Assembly: GCF_003946645.1 (NCBI RefSeq)
Contig: NZ_RHOU01000001.1
Span: forward strand, 248,001 to 312,000
Source of the DNA: Lapidilactobacillus wuchangensis
Lineage (GTDB): Bacteria > Bacillota > Bacilli > Lactobacillales > Lactobacillaceae
Direction of reading: 5' to 3'
Length of the DNA: 64,000 bases
The notes under the pieces were generated by a model. It was not told the DNA's origin. It saw only the letters and a list, made by a program, of their open reading frames with translations, and did not search any database. A program made the translations under genes and the position numbers. Shown here piece after piece: positions 1-10,029 of this stretch (its first letter is position 1; every line of letters begins with the position of its first letter).

Positions 1-1819
1 AATCTGGGAAACGGCTACAAGCGTAGAATTTCCCGAAACGGCCCATTTTAACGACCATTGGCGCGCCACAAATGTCACAGTCAAAGCCAGCAGGTTCATC
101 TTTAATTTGCACTTTTTCAATCTTCTGCTCAGCTTGATCAAGCTCTTTAGCGAATGGTTGGTAATATTGATCAACAACTTTGACCCACTCACCTTTACCA
201 GCTTCGATGCCATCAAGCTCATCTTCCAGTTTGGCAGTGAAATCAATGTTAACAATATCTGGGAAGAACTTCTCAATCAATTCATCCACAATTTCGCCAA
301 GTTCTGTCGGTTCAAAGCTTTTGCCTGATAATTTGACGTAATAACGTTTTTGAATCGTATCAATCGTTGGCGCATAAGTTGATGGGCGACCAACGCCATT
401 TTCTTCCAAAGCCTTGACCAAACTAGCTTCAGAATAACGAGCTGGTGGTTGAGTGAAATGTTGTTGCGGATCAGTCTTCGTTAATTTCACTTCATCGCCA
501 ACTGCTAATTCGGGCAAGATATTTTCTTTTTGGTCGTCGGTACTACCATGATAAACCTTGGTAAAACCAGCAAACTTCATTTGTGAACCATTGGCCCGAT
601 AATTAACACCATTTTGTTCTAGTTCAACGGCTACCGTATCATAAATAGCTGGGGTCATTTGACTAGCCAAGAACCGGGACCAAATCAACTGATACAAACG
701 GAATTGATCGCGAGAAAGAATTTCTTTAAGACTTTCTGGTGTCCGCATGACCGAACTAGGCCGAATCGCTTCATGGGCATCCTGAGCCCCTTCTGGATTC
801 TTAGTCTTATGCAGTTTAGTGGCTGCATATGGCTCACCAAAATCTTTGCTCTCATGTAAGAAGGTCGCCGCTTCATGCTTAGCAACTGAAGAGATCCGCG
901 TCGAATCGGTCCGCATATAAGTGATTAACCCAACGGTTCCCTCTTTGCCTAAGTTAATACCTTCATACAATTGTTGCGCAATCATCATGGTTTTACGCGT
1001 TTTAAAGTTTAAGCGCCGGTTGGCTTCCTGCTGCAGTGAACTCGTAGTGAATGGCGCTGCTGGGAAACGTTTCCGTTCTTTCTTAGTCACTTTAGTAATG
1101 GCAAATGGTTGCTGCTTGTCAATTTTCTTGAGCACTGCTTGCACAGCAGCATTGTCAGGTAAAGCCGCTTTTTTGCCATTAAGGCCATAGAAATTACCGG
1201 CAAATTTCTTACCGCGACCTTTTTGAAATTCCGCCGCCAAACTCCAATATTCTTCTGGAATAAAGGCTTTAATTTCTTTTTCGCGATCAATGACTAGCTT
1301 AAGGGCAACTGATTGCACCCGGCCAGCACTAAGGCCCTTTTTAACTTTGGCCCAGAGAATTGGACTGATTGAATAACCAACGATTCGGTCTAACACCCGC
1401 CGTGCTTGTTGGGCATCAACCAAGTTCATATCAATACTACGTGGTTCTTTAAAAGCATCCTTAACCGCATTCTTAGTGATTTCATTAAAGACAACCCGAT
1501 TATTAGCAGTTGGATCTAATCCTAAAATATGCGAAACGTGCCAAGCAATTGCTTCACCTTCACGGTCCGGATCGGCTGCCAGATAAACATGATCAGCTTT
1601 TTTAGCGGCACTCTTTAATTGTTTAATGACATCGCCCTTGCCACGAATCGAAATATACTTGGGCTGATAATCATGATCGAAATCAATCCCCATTTGGCTT
1701 TTAGGTAAATCACGAATATGGCCTAAACTGGCAACAACGTGATAATTACGGCCGAGATATTTTTCGATTGTTTTGGCTTTTGCTGGTGATTCCACGATGA
1801 CAAGATTTTTAGTGGCCAT
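1..1819 (-). CDS. topA: DNA topoisomerase I (3' end beyond window)
   Basis: Type IA topoisomerase that relaxes negatively supercoiled DNA by cutting one strand. The reading frame is open from the ATG at 1819 to the window edge, about 606 residues. The N-terminus [20 protein letters not shown] is the Toprim signature, the acidic motif DPDREG is at residues 83-88, and the active-site tyrosine is Y301 in TYMRTDS. The last visible part has the start of a C-terminal zinc ribbon (CDVCGAPMV...YACS). The C-terminus is missing only because the window ends. It is followed upstream by dprA, rnhB and rbgA in the same direction, the usual Firmicutes order. Confidence 0.96.
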   Translation of the reverse strand, partial: MATKNLVIVESPAKAKTIEKYLGRNYHVVASLGHIRDLPKSQMGIDFDHDYQPKYISIRGKGDVIKQLKSAAKKADHVYLAADPDREGEAIAWHVSHILGLDPTANNRVVFNEITKNAVKDAFKEPRSIDMNLVDAQQARRVLDRIVGYSISPILWAKVKKGLSAGRVQSVALKLVIDREKEIKAFIPEEYWSLAAEFQKGRGKKFAGNFYGLNGKKAALPDNAAVQAVLKKIDKQQPFAITKVTKKERKRFPAAPFTTSSLQQEANRRLNFKTRKTMMIAQQLYEGINLGKEGTVGLITYMRTDSTRISSVAKHEAATFLHESKDFGEPYAATKLHKTKNPEGAQDAHEAIRPSSVMRTPESLKEILSRDQFRLYQLIWSRFLASQMTPAIYDTVAVELEQNGVNYRANGSQMKFAGFTKVYHGSTDDQKENILPELAVGDEVKLTKTDPQQHFTQPPARYSEASLVKALEENGVGRPSTYAPTIDTIQKRYYVKLSGKSFEPTELGEIVDELIEKFFPDIVNIDFTAKLEDELDGIEAGKGEWVKVVDQYYQPFAKELDQAEQKIEKVQIKDEPAGFDCDICGAPMVVKMGRFGKFYACSRFPD

Positions 1820-2049
1820 GCAAAAACTCCCTTCTTTTCCTACTAATTCTTAACCTTAATAGGCTTTGTCGGCACGTTAAAAAAGTCCGTGCTCAAATCG
1901 GAAATAATCATAAGCTAGTTTTTAGCCACTTGTCAACCATGAACTTTTATCAGCGGTTCGAAAATCGTGTTGATTAGAAATCAGTCGACCTCGTTCATAA
2001 TCCGCCACAAACCACTAATTGTACTGTCTCAAAGCCGATTGCATCAAGC

Positions 2050-2907
2050 TCAACTTGGCTGCATTTTTTTAACTTCATTAAAGTCACGAATAATATCCAT
2101 TGCACTTAAAACTGGTGTGGCCCCGGCTTGTAATAACTGATTTGTCCCTTCGGAAAGGGGTGACAGCAAACTACCAGGCAAAGCATAAATATTGCGATTT
2201 TCTTGCAGGCCCAGATTAGCCGTAATTAAAGAACCGCTGCGTTGTCGAGCCTCGGTGACTAAAACCCCAGCACTTAACCCAGCAATAATGCGGTTACGTT
2301 GTGGAAAATGAAACCGTCGCGGTGGCGTCGCTGGTGGATATTCAGATAACAAAAGTCCCTGTTGACCAATTAACTGCTGGAGCAACTCATTTTGCGTTGG
2401 ATAATAAACATCAAGGCCGGTGCCAATCACACTAATCGTTGCCCCATGAGCCAATAAGGTTTCCTGATGAACCAGTTGATCGACGCCCGCCGCCAAGCCA
2501 CTAACCGTGGTAATTTTCGCGTCCACGAGTTGCGGAATCAACCTTCGCAAACAAACGTGACTATACGTGGTACACTCACGAGCACCAACAATCGCTAATT
2601 TAGGTGTCGCCAATAACTCCCGGTGACCAGCATAAAAAAGGAGCAACGGTGGCTGATAAGTCTCCGCCAAAGCCAAGGGATAATCTTGATCAAGCACCGT
2701 TAAGTAATTGCCCACAAACTGCGGTGATTGCAATTCTGCTGGCAATAACAACGTCGACCACTGCTGTTGCAACCAAGAATTTAACTGAGCCCAATTATTG
2801 GGGATCGTCCCAGAATAATCTTGTAATAAGCGGGCCAATTGCAACTGTTCCCGATAGGACCACTTCGAATTTAAGCTAGCCGCTAATAAAATTGAATTTT
2901 TATCCAT
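2050..2907 (-). CDS. dprA: DNA processing protein DprA
   Basis: DprA/Smf loads RecA on incoming single-stranded DNA during transformation. The Rossmann-like core is evident: GARECTTYS, TVSGLAAGVD, GTGLDVYYP, LLSEYPP and FPQRNRIIAGLS. The start is taken at the ATG at 2907 (MDKNSILLAAS), because AGGTGG (complement of 2915-2920) sits at the right distance. An in-frame ATG 14 codons upstream has no comparable ribosome site. That gives 285 residues, normal for the family. It lies between topA and rnhB on the same strand. Presence of dprA alone does not show the organism is competent. Confidence 0.94.
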   Translation of the reverse strand: MDKNSILLAASLNSKWSYREQLQLARLLQDYSGTIPNNWAQLNSWLQQQWSTLLLPAELQSPQFVGNYLTVLDQDYPLALAETYQPPLLLFYAGHRELLATPKLAIVGARECTTYSHVCLRRLIPQLVDAKITTVSGLAAGVDQLVHQETLLAHGATISVIGTGLDVYYPTQNELLQQLIGQQGLLLSEYPPATPPRRFHFPQRNRIIAGLSAGVLVTEARQRSGSLITANLGLQENRNIYALPGSLLSPLSEGTNQLLQAGATPVLSAMDIIRDFNEVKKMQPS

Positions 2908-2973
2908 AAAAAAACCACCTACCTGCCTACTCTTATTAAAGTACGCCAAAATAGCTGATTTTCTTGAATTATT

Positions 2974-3771
2974 TTATTTTGCTAAAGCAGCTTGGACGGG
3001 CGCAAAACTGCGTCGATGAATTGGCGTCACGCCTAATTTTGCTAAGCCAGCTAAGTGTTTCGCCGTGCCATAACCAGCATTATCGGCAAAATCATAGCCC
3101 GGATAAACTTGATCGTACATGACCATTAAATGATCCCGAACTTGCTTGGCCACAATACTGGCCGCGCCGATACTAGCTGATTGTTGATCACCTTTGATTA
3201 ATTTTCGCTGTGGCAATGGCACTGGAACTGTCATGGCATCGACTAACAAAAATTGGGGTTGATAATGTAATCCCTGAACCGCTTGAGCCATCACGATTTC
3301 TGTGGCGTGATAAATATTTTCCCGATCAATCAGTTGCGCATCGCCTACGCCAATACTAATATCGATAGCCACCGACAAAATTTTTCGATAAAGTTCCTCG
3401 CGGCGGTGGGCAGTCAGTCGCTTCGAATCATCAACACCTAATAACTGAAAATCATGAGGTAAGATAACTGCCGCAGTGACCACTGGCCCAGCTAAAGGTC
3501 CGCGACCAACCTCATCGATTCCTGCAATTAAAGGATACTCGGGCCATAATTGCCGTTCCAAAGTCAATTTCCGTTGTAAAGCAGCCTTCATTTCAACTTT
3601 AGCTGTTTGCCAATTGCGATAGCGACGCAGAGCCTGTTGCACGCCCTTCCGCGAATCAGCTTTGACGGCAGCTAATAAAGCCTCATCAGGATGGTCAGCT
3701 AGCGCAGCCTTGATGGTAGTAATCGATGCCTGACTGACCGTTTCTGGCTGTAGCATTACTTTCTTAGTCAT
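2974..3771 (-). CDS. rnhB: ribonuclease HII
   Basis: RNase HII cleaves RNA in RNA-DNA hybrids and removes misincorporated ribonucleotides. The catalytic block [13 protein letters not shown] is at residues 84-96, with acidic D86 and E87, followed by DDSKRLT and LLVDAM, which supply the remaining acidic residues. It is 265 residues with an N-terminal extension of about 70 residues, as in Bacillus and lactobacillus RnhB. The ATG at 3771 overlaps the end of rbgA by 8 bases, so the two are probably translationally coupled. Confidence 0.95.
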   Translation of the reverse strand: MTKKVMLQPETVSQASITTIKAALADHPDEALLAAVKADSRKGVQQALRRYRNWQTAKVEMKAALQRKLTLERQLWPEYPLIAGIDEVGRGPLAGPVVTAAVILPHDFQLLGVDDSKRLTAHRREELYRKILSVAIDISIGVGDAQLIDRENIYHATEIVMAQAVQGLHYQPQFLLVDAMTVPVPLPQRKLIKGDQQSASIGAASIVAKQVRDHLMVMYDQVYPGYDFADNAGYGTAKHLAGLAKLGVTPIHRRSFAPVQAALAK

Positions 3772-4630
3772 GCACCGTCTCCTGCCAAGTAGCCGGCACT
3801 TGATCTAGCGTAATCCGCCCTAATTTGCCCTTACGATAATCTAATAAGAAGCGCGTCACCATTCGCTCGTATTCATCGCGGAAGCCTAGTTTTTTCGTCA
3901 ACGCCATCAGCAAGTCCACTGGTGCCAAGACCATTTGTTCAGCCGATAGCTGATAGTGCTGTTGTAATAATTGGGGATACTGAGCTTGATAAAATTCTAA
4001 CGCAAATAAGACAATATCATCTTCGTGATACAGTCCTTCCTTAATTGCGCCGGTTAAAGCTAACTTTTGGCCAATTAATTGGTCGGCAAATTTAGGCCAC
4101 AAGACCCCCGGGGTATCCAAAATGGCAAAGTTCTGTTGCGTTTTCAGCCAGTTTTGTTTACGTGTAACCCCTGGTCGATTACCGACTTGAGCGACATTTT
4201 TACCAATCATTCGATTCAAGAATGTTGATTTACCAGTGTTGGGAATGCCCACACACATGGCGCGAATGGTGGTTTCTCTAATCCCTTTGGCTGCTTGTTG
4301 TGCCAATTTAGGGGCTAACAACTGCTTAGTTGCCCGCAAAACTGGTTTTAAAGGCTGCCCATGTTGAGAATCTAAAGCCAGTGAGGCTAGCCCTTCGCCT
4401 TGATAAAACTGCAGCCACTGCTTGGTTGCTTGGGGATCTGCTAAATCCGACTTGTTCAAAATAATGAGATGATCTTTATGCTGAATTAATTGATTTAACT
4501 CGGGATTGCGGGAACTTTCTGGCAAGCGAGCATCGACCACCTCGATCACGACATCAACTAATTTCAGTTGTTCTTGGATCTGCCGCTTTGCCTTGGCCAT
4601 ATGACCGGGATACCATTGAATTGTACTCAT
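3764..4630 (-). CDS. rbgA: ribosome biogenesis GTPase RbgA (YlqF)
   Basis: Circularly permuted GTPase needed for late assembly of the 50S subunit. The permuted order is visible: G4 NKSD at 59-62 comes before G1 GIPNTGKST at about 128-136 and G3 DTPG at 172-175. The N-terminus [13 protein letters not shown] is typical of YlqF. Length is 288 residues. It is the first gene of an rbgA-rnhB pair, with a ctpA terminator just upstream at about 4835-4902. No unusual feature seen. Confidence 0.96.
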   Translation of the reverse strand: MSTIQWYPGHMAKAKRQIQEQLKLVDVVIEVVDARLPESSRNPELNQLIQHKDHLIILNKSDLADPQATKQWLQFYQGEGLASLALDSQHGQPLKPVLRATKQLLAPKLAQQAAKGIRETTIRAMCVGIPNTGKSTFLNRMIGKNVAQVGNRPGVTRKQNWLKTQQNFAILDTPGVLWPKFADQLIGQKLALTGAIKEGLYHEDDIVLFALEFYQAQYPQLLQQHYQLSAEQMVLAPVDLLMALTKKLGFRDEYERMVTRFLLDYRKGKLGRITLDQVPATWQETVHD

Positions 4631-4834
4631 TTTAAAACATCCTCTTCTATTTAAAAACCGCGTCTCTAAACGACTAACTATTCTGAAAATAGCCTTAATA
4701 CGTCAACGACTAATTACTGGCAGAATAAATTAGTTAACCATCCAAAGCTTACCAAAAAATCGAACTAAATTCATCCTTGATTTTAATTGTTGCTTTAATT
4801 GTCGAGCGACAAAGTTGACTGCTGCCCGAAAAAA

Positions 4835-4902
4835 TAGATGTGCCCCAATTTATTAGCGCCGATTGCCAGCGCCAATCAACATACTTGGGTCACATCTATT
4901 GA
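4835..4902 (-). terminator. intrinsic terminator after ctpA
   Basis: On the minus strand the sequence AATAGATGTGACCCAAG is followed about 35 bases later by its near complement TTGGGGCACATCTATT and then a run of T. The stem is about 15 bp. It lies directly downstream of the ctpA stop and separates it from rbgA. Confidence 0.85.
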
Positions 4903-4914
4903 TTGTTTTATCTC

Positions 4915-6438
4915 TTAAGCCTGCGTGTTAGCCTGGGCTTCTTGACTGGTTTTCACAGCCGTACTCATCATCTCATCATGAGCCTGTAAGTAAGCCGCGA
5001 CCTGCACATATAATGCTGTGTAGGTATCTTCGTTAAACTCGCCATTAGCAGTTAAACCAGCCTTAGTTTGCAACTGTTTCACGGCAGCCGTCGTACTATC
5101 GTCGAAAATACCCTTCGTATTATCGACTGCGTATCCTAAAGCCGTCAAATTTTCTTGGAGTAATTTCACTTGGTCACTGACATCACCGTTTTTCAAAGTG
5201 GCATCATTAGAAATCAAGGTCAATTTAGCAATTGCGGGATAATCAACGACCGTATCCGGCGTGATCCCCACCTTGTTGATCCAAGTCTTATTCGGCGTCA
5301 ACCATTTCGCAGTCGTAAACTTCATTTCACTACTTTCACTTAAAGGAATCACCGTTTGCACAGTCCCCTTACCAAATGACTGGGTACCAACCACTTTATC
5401 GCCAGCCGATTGCTGTAAGGCCGCTGTGAAAATCTCGGAAGCACTAGCACTGCCGCTATCAACAATCACGGTGACTGGTTCGGTGACCTTAAAACCATCG
5501 TCATATTTCTTGCCGGCCCGATAAACTGTTTCGTTTTGATCACGATCGACCACGCGCATAATGACTTTCTTATCCTGCAAGAACATGCTGGAAAGGTTTA
5601 AAGCCGTATTCATTAAGCCACCGCCATTGCCTCGTAAGTCAAGAACGAAACTTTCAGCACCTTGTTTACGCAACGACTTGATCGTCTTTTTCATGCCACT
5701 AACAGTGTTTTCAGCAAACGTTGTAATTTGAATCACACCGACTTTCTTATCAGTGCTACTCAAAGTACCGCTAACTGTGGCCTGATCAACTTTCCCACGT
5801 TTTACCTTAACTGTGAAAGTTTTACTGCCCCGTTTAATTTTCAACTGGACACTGGAACCTTTTTTGCCACGAATCTTGCTGACAGCATCGTTGACGGTCA
5901 TTTGGGCGGTTGATTGGCCATCAATGGCTAGAATAATGTCGTTGGCTTTCAAACCAGCTTTAGCGGCTGGGGCATTCTTGATTGGCGAAACAATCTTAAT
6001 TCCAGCACTATCCTTCTGAACTTGCGCCCCAATTCCCTCAAAAGAACCGGAAATCGACTCATTCAAGTTAGAGGTCTCTTCAGTAGCTAAATATTCAGAA
6101 AAAGGATCGTTCAAACTTTTTAGCATGCCGGAAATGGCGCCATTAGCCAGCTTCTTCTTGCTCACTTTGGTGTAGTAATTCTTTTGAATTAATTGATAAA
6201 CTTGATCAATTTGTCGCGTTTCTGCTGTTGCCGTTAAGTTTTTACGAACTTGTACGGTTACAATTAAAACCCCGACAATCAAACCAACTAATAACGCAAT
6301 GACCAGACTAAACCAATAGGTCAAGCGGGTGAAATGTTTGCGTCGTGGTACTTTCTTCTTGCCAACCGGTTCTTTCACCTTTTTTGCAGGCTTGGTGACC
6401 GGTTGTTCCTCATTGTCATGCTCATTATTTGTTGCCAT
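4915..6438 (-). CDS. S41 family C-terminal processing peptidase
   Basis: Membrane-anchored serine protease of the CtpA/CtpB type, which trims proteins on the outer face of the membrane. A charged cytoplasmic tail is followed by one membrane segment at about 41-63. A PDZ domain is at about 130-205 (GIGAQV, GLKANDIILAIDG). The S41 core has GSASASEIF around S330 and FGKGTVQ with K357, the expected Ser-Lys dyad. Residues about 410-480 resemble a peptidoglycan-binding domain (LLQENLTALGYAVDNTKG...VKQLQTKAGL). Length is 507 residues. It is two bases after yozE and probably cotranscribed with yozE, ypmS and ypmR. Confidence 0.93.
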   Translation of the reverse strand: MATNNEHDNEEQPVTKPAKKVKEPVGKKKVPRRKHFTRLTYWFSLVIALLVGLIVGVLIVTVQVRKNLTATAETRQIDQVYQLIQKNYYTKVSKKKLANGAISGMLKSLNDPFSEYLATEETSNLNESISGSFEGIGAQVQKDSAGIKIVSPIKNAPAAKAGLKANDIILAIDGQSTAQMTVNDAVSKIRGKKGSSVQLKIKRGSKTFTVKVKRGKVDQATVSGTLSSTDKKVGVIQITTFAENTVSGMKKTIKSLRKQGAESFVLDLRGNGGGLMNTALNLSSMFLQDKKVIMRVVDRDQNETVYRAGKKYDDGFKVTEPVTVIVDSGSASASEIFTAALQQSAGDKVVGTQSFGKGTVQTVIPLSESSEMKFTTAKWLTPNKTWINKVGITPDTVVDYPAIAKLTLISNDATLKNGDVSDQVKLLQENLTALGYAVDNTKGIFDDSTTAAVKQLQTKAGLTANGEFNEDTYTALYVQVAAYLQAHDEMMSTAVKTSQEAQANTQA

Positions 6439-6440
6439 TA

Positions 6441-6668
6441 TTATGCCTCACTATCCAAATAGAGTTGGTAAGCCTGATCAAAAATCAACATACTGGGTAA
6501 ATAACCGCCATTCAACTCTAAATAGCGAGAAATCTCATCGTAATCTTTACTTTGTTTCGGAAAAGAATGGTCATAAAACGCATTATTTGCGAACTCGGCA
6601 ACTTCACTGTGATTATTGGGATTGCGCTCAGTCATTAAAAATTGATAAAAACTTCGTCTTAGTTCCAT
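6441..6668 (-). CDS. yozE: YozE/UPF0346 family small protein
   Basis: A 75-residue protein beginning MELRRSFYQFLMTERNP, recognisable as the YozE SAM-like fold family common in Bacilli. The cellular role is unknown. It sits tightly between ypmS and ctpA (2 bases from ctpA), the arrangement expected for one transcript. No membrane segment or signal peptide. Confidence 0.85.
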   Translation of the reverse strand: MELRRSFYQFLMTERNPNNHSEVAEFANNAFYDHSFPKQSKDYDEISRYLELNGGYLPSMLIFDQAYQLYLDSEA

Positions 6669-6687
6669 TCGTTAACCTCTTACTTCA

Positions 6688-7326
6688 TTATTCTGGTAGA
6701 TAAACGCTAAAATTGATCTGGTTTTTATCAAGATCAATTTGATTGGCACGCACACTCATGCCGTTTTTCATTTTATATTTGCGTAAATGTAAAGTGATTG
6801 TTTCTTTCTTCGTATCTAAACTGATCCAGTTAGGCACTTTATAGTCATTGCCAATGAAACTCATTACTTGGCTGATTGGAATTGGCAAAGCCCCAATTGA
6901 CAACGATTCGGCCTTCAATTGAATATCACCGTTTTCCATGACGTAAGGATCTAGATTTAACGTAAACGGCACCGTTGAACCAAGAAACTTAAATTTACCG
7001 CCTAAAACGGCTTGATCAGTAAATTTGAAACTATACTGAAATTCGTCATTTTTTAAATAATGTTTCAACGAATAAGCCACGATTCGATTGGCTTGTTGCT
7101 TGGTTAAATCAACATTAAAAACAGGTTCATCAGCTTGAGAAACATCAGCTGCTAATTGATTATTCGGTTGTGTGAAAATTTTGGAACCTAAGAAAATCCC
7201 ACCACCTAATAGCAAACCAATTAAAATAAGACTGATCCATTTCCAAATATTAACTGGACCGCGATTTTTCTTTTCCGGCTTTTCTTTTTTTACCTTTTTT
7301 ACTTGATGACGTGCTTGTGTGGCCAT
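6688..7326 (-). CDS. YpmS/DUF2140 family membrane-anchored protein
   Basis: 212 residues: a highly basic N-terminal tail (KKVKKEKPEKKNRG), one membrane segment at about 27-49 (ISLILIGLLLGGGIFLG), then an extracellular domain of about 160 residues. It matches the DUF2140/YpmS family in length and organisation and by position next to the YpmR-type SGNH hydrolase. Function is not established. The cluster order ypmR-ypmS-yozE supports the call. Confidence 0.82.
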   Translation of the reverse strand: MATQARHQVKKVKKEKPEKKNRGPVNIWKWISLILIGLLLGGGIFLGSKIFTQPNNQLAADVSQADEPVFNVDLTKQQANRIVAYSLKHYLKNDEFQYSFKFTDQAVLGGKFKFLGSTVPFTLNLDPYVMENGDIQLKAESLSIGALPIPISQVMSFIGNDYKVPNWISLDTKKETITLHLRKYKMKNGMSVRANQIDLDKNQINFSVYLPE

Positions 7327-7366
7327 AACAAATAAACTCCTTTAAACCAATTTTCTGAAAATAACT

Positions 7367-8248
7367 TTATTTACTAGTTTGATATAACCAAGTTGACTTA
7401 CGAGCCTGAATTTGTTTAATAAATTGCTGCGAAATTGCTTGATAACCGCGATTATTAGGATGGAAATGATCCTCAGTAAATAAGTAAGGATTCAAAGCTT
7501 CTTTCTTATCCTTATTGTTCGCTAAAACTGAGCCCTTTGGTTGCGTCATCACCTGATCAATATCCACATAATAAGTTTGATCAAATTCTTTGATCACCTT
7601 CTGAGCCGTTGCATTCCAATCATCCATCGCTGTCTTCATATCCGTAATTTGTGGGAAATAAACATAGAAGGGATTGTAAATACTAGCGACAAAAATCGGC
7701 GCTGTTTTATTGTACGAACGAATCTTTTTCAGCAAACGTTCAAGATTAGCTTGGTAAGTTGTCCGCGCAGTTTCAACTTTTTTCAAATCCATATTGAGCA
7801 CGTTCTTGTTGATAATGTGCATCAAATCATTGGCCCCAATCGTCATCGTGATCAGATTAGCTTGGGCTAAACCGCGCTGAATCTTCGGCTGCTTAACGAT
7901 TCGTTGATAAACTTGGGTGGACGTGTCACCACTGACCCCAAAATTCAGGCTGCTGACATCAGTATTATCATCATTGGCCAATTGGGTTTTCACTAAAGGC
8001 ACGTAACCACCGTTTTCAGTGGCATCACCAATCCCATAAGTTAATGAATCGCCGATGGCCACGTAATTGACTTTTTTTAAAGTCTTTTTGGTGGCTGTTG
8101 TTTTCACCGCCCGCGCCTTAGAACCGTTGGTACTGGTAGCACTAGGTGACTTTATCAAAAAGTTCAAGCCAACGACGGTAATGACGGCGACGATCGCAAT
8201 GATCACAATTACTTTAATACCCTTAAAAATATTTTTCAAAACTTTCAC
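7367..8248 (-). CDS. SGNH/GDSL family hydrolase (YpmR-like)
   Basis: Secreted or membrane-anchored SGNH esterase/lipase with unknown substrate. A membrane segment or signal anchor is at about 12-31. Block I VAIGDSLTYG places the nucleophile at S68, block III is MTIGANDLM, and the C-terminal catalytic pair lies in EDHFHPNNRGY. The first start in frame is GTG at 8248, but it almost abuts the AGGTG ribosome site. A TTG three codons later (8239) has an 8-base spacing and may be the real start. Downstream order ypmS-yozE-ctpA suggests an envelope operon. Confidence 0.88.
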   Translation of the reverse strand: MKVLKNIFKGIKVIVIIAIVAVITVVGLNFLIKSPSATSTNGSKARAVKTTATKKTLKKVNYVAIGDSLTYGIGDATENGGYVPLVKTQLANDDNTDVSSLNFGVSGDTSTQVYQRIVKQPKIQRGLAQANLITMTIGANDLMHIINKNVLNMDLKKVETARTTYQANLERLLKKIRSYNKTAPIFVASIYNPFYVYFPQITDMKTAMDDWNATAQKVIKEFDQTYYVDIDQVMTQPKGSVLANNKDKKEALNPYLFTEDHFHPNNRGYQAISQQFIKQIQARKSTWLYQTSK

Positions 8249-8265
8249 ACCTACATTAATATATT

Positions 8266-8292
8266 AAAAAGGCGGAACCATAGCTCCACCTT
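8266..8292 (-). terminator. intrinsic terminator after degV gene
   Basis: On the minus strand AAGGTGGA-loop-TCCGCCTT (8 pairs, one G-T) is followed by TTTTTAATA. It lies just past the stop of the DegV gene and before the SGNH hydrolase. Confidence 0.75.
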
Positions 8293-8301
8293 CTGAAAAA
8301 A

Positions 8302-9147
8302 CTATGCTGTATAAAACATAACGGCAATTGCTCCTGGTCCAGTATGAGTGGCAATAATCGGACTTGTTGGCGCAACTAAAATAGGCACTTCTGGTAAAAC
8401 TGCTTGTAACTGTTCCTTCATTTTCTCAGCAAAATCCGCATCGTCAGCCTGAGAAATACCGATCATTTTAATCGGTGCAGCTTGCTTCATTTTCTCAATT
8501 AAATCCCGATAAAAATTATTGATTGTTTTCATGCCCCGGCCCTTGTGAATTGCCTCAAGTTGACTGTCGTGCAATTGCAAAATCAACTTAATATTCAACA
8601 AGCTGGACAGCATGCCTGATACCCGACTAAGCCGGCCACCCTTAACTAAGTTAGTCAAATTTGTCACTGACATATACAGTTGCGTCCGCTCGCGAACGGA
8701 CTGAACAGCGGTTACAATTTCTTCACGACTAGCACCAGCTTCAGCCATTTGTGCCGCAGTTAGAACTTGGAAAGCCATCGCCCGATCGGTGAATTCACTA
8801 TCAATGACGGTAATGCCACCTTTGGAAATTTGCGCAGCTTGGCGGGCTGCATTCACGGTACCACTAATTGTTTCCGTCATGTGAATTGAAATAACCTGAC
8901 TGCCATCAGCTGTCAGTTGGTCAAAGCAATCAAGAATTGTCCCGATTGACGGTTGACTAGTTTGCGGTAAATTCTTTGCCTGGGCCATTTGGGTCATAAA
9001 CTCGGTCCGCGACAGGTTAACACCATCAGTATAAACTTCATTATCGATCACGATCGTTAGTGGAATAATCGTAATTTGATATTTGGCAATTTCTGCTTCC
9101 GTGAGCTGAACTGAAGAATCAGTCACGATTTTAATCTTATTAGTCAT
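8302..9147 (-). CDS. DegV family fatty-acid-binding protein
   Basis: 281 residues starting MTNKIKIVTDSSVQLTEAE, the DegV N-terminal signature, with PLTIVIDNEVYTDGVNLS and a TSQPS motif around residue 59. DegV/FakB proteins bind a fatty acid and present it to the kinase FakA for phosphorylation. Which fatty acid this copy binds cannot be read from sequence. It is a single gene bounded downstream by a terminator and upstream by repeat locus 1. Confidence 0.92.
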   Translation of the reverse strand: MTNKIKIVTDSSVQLTEAEIAKYQITIIPLTIVIDNEVYTDGVNLSRTEFMTQMAQAKNLPQTSQPSIGTILDCFDQLTADGSQVISIHMTETISGTVNAARQAAQISKGGITVIDSEFTDRAMAFQVLTAAQMAEAGASREEIVTAVQSVRERTQLYMSVTNLTNLVKGGRLSRVSGMLSSLLNIKLILQLHDSQLEAIHKGRGMKTINNFYRDLIEKMKQAAPIKMIGISQADDADFAEKMKEQLQAVLPEVPILVAPTSPIIATHTGPGAIAVMFYTA

Positions 9148-9317
9148 GATTCATGCTTCCTCTCAAAAGGATCTCTGACTCGCGTCTCATTGTGCAAGTA
9201 TAACAGAATTAAGCATAAAATTCATCCAACAAGGCGGTAAGAAGCTGGTTGATTACGAAAAAATTTCGTCTTTCTGAGAACTTGTGCAGAACAAGTTAAA
9301 AACTCAGTTTAGGTTTT

Positions 9318-10015
9318 GAAACAGAATGGTGTTTGACTCTGTTCCGGGCTGCTTGGCGTGGAACGCGGCCGGCATTGATTTGAGCTTATTGCTTTGCAAC
9401 AATCTCAAATACAAGCCTTGTTCTAAGTGGCCGAGCCACTAAGAACAATTTGGCGGCTGACGCCAAGATCCCTCCACGCCGTCTGGAGTTAATGTGGCTC
9501 ACTTTATCTTTGATAACAATCAATGCAGTCATTGTAAGATTGCAGCAAATACCTGACTTATGTTACAGCCTTAAATTTGGCCACTTCTTACAAGCTACTA
9601 CGCAAATAAAACCCGATTGGCTGTCCATCCACGCTCCATTCAGTCTGGGGTTGAGGTGGTTCACTTCATCTTAGATGTCGTTATGGCAGTGTTAGTGGAA
9701 TTTGATTTAAAATCACACTGCATTCAACTTGGTTACCACAATCTGTTTTTCTAAATAGTGGTGCTCGATTCTGTTAGTTTAATCCAGGCAGGGGCCCAGC
9801 GATTGGCGTCAATGGTGAAATTATTCTTGCCGCTTTAGCGGTTAGAATAAGGCTTGTATCTGAGATTGTTGCGTAGCAATAAGCTCAGATCAACGCCCAC
9901 CATGTTCCACGCCCATAAAATCGCTGGCCCCTGCCGTTCTCAACTAAGGAATGCCCTATAACCAGCCGCATCCACGACAAGCAGCCAGCAATGGAGTCAA
10001 ACGCCATTCTGTTTC
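9318..10015. repeat. structured repeat locus 1 (A+, B-, A end-)
   Basis: The 880-base gap between degV and folA holds no credible gene. A type A copy in plus orientation starts at 9318 (GAAACAGAATGG): closing stem CTTGGCGT 9352-9359 with ACGCCAAG 9460-9467, hairpin 9379-9409, hairpin 9418-9448, and a conserved right flank to about 9565. A second partial type A right flank is at 9627-9670. A type B copy in minus orientation has arms 9787-9803 and 9920-9935. A minus-oriented type A end is at 9972-10015. The two outer ends are inverted copies of each other over about 44 bases. What the element does is unknown. Confidence 0.85.
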
Positions 10016-10029
10016 AGCTCACTCTTAGC

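Noticed and set aside
6329-6703. 124-residue plus-strand ORF over ctpA/yozE
   Set aside because: Antisense shadow of two well-supported minus-strand genes.
9450-9674. 74-residue ORF, with a near-identical N-terminus to one at 49407-49649
   Set aside because: Both lie inside type A repeat copies. The similarity is DNA-level repeat identity, with no ribosome site and the frame lost in other copies.
9318-10015. CRISPR array or tRNA-like gene in the repeat-rich gaps
   Set aside because: Repeats are long, inverted and not regularly spaced. The folded core has no anticodon or T-arm features and no CCA end.
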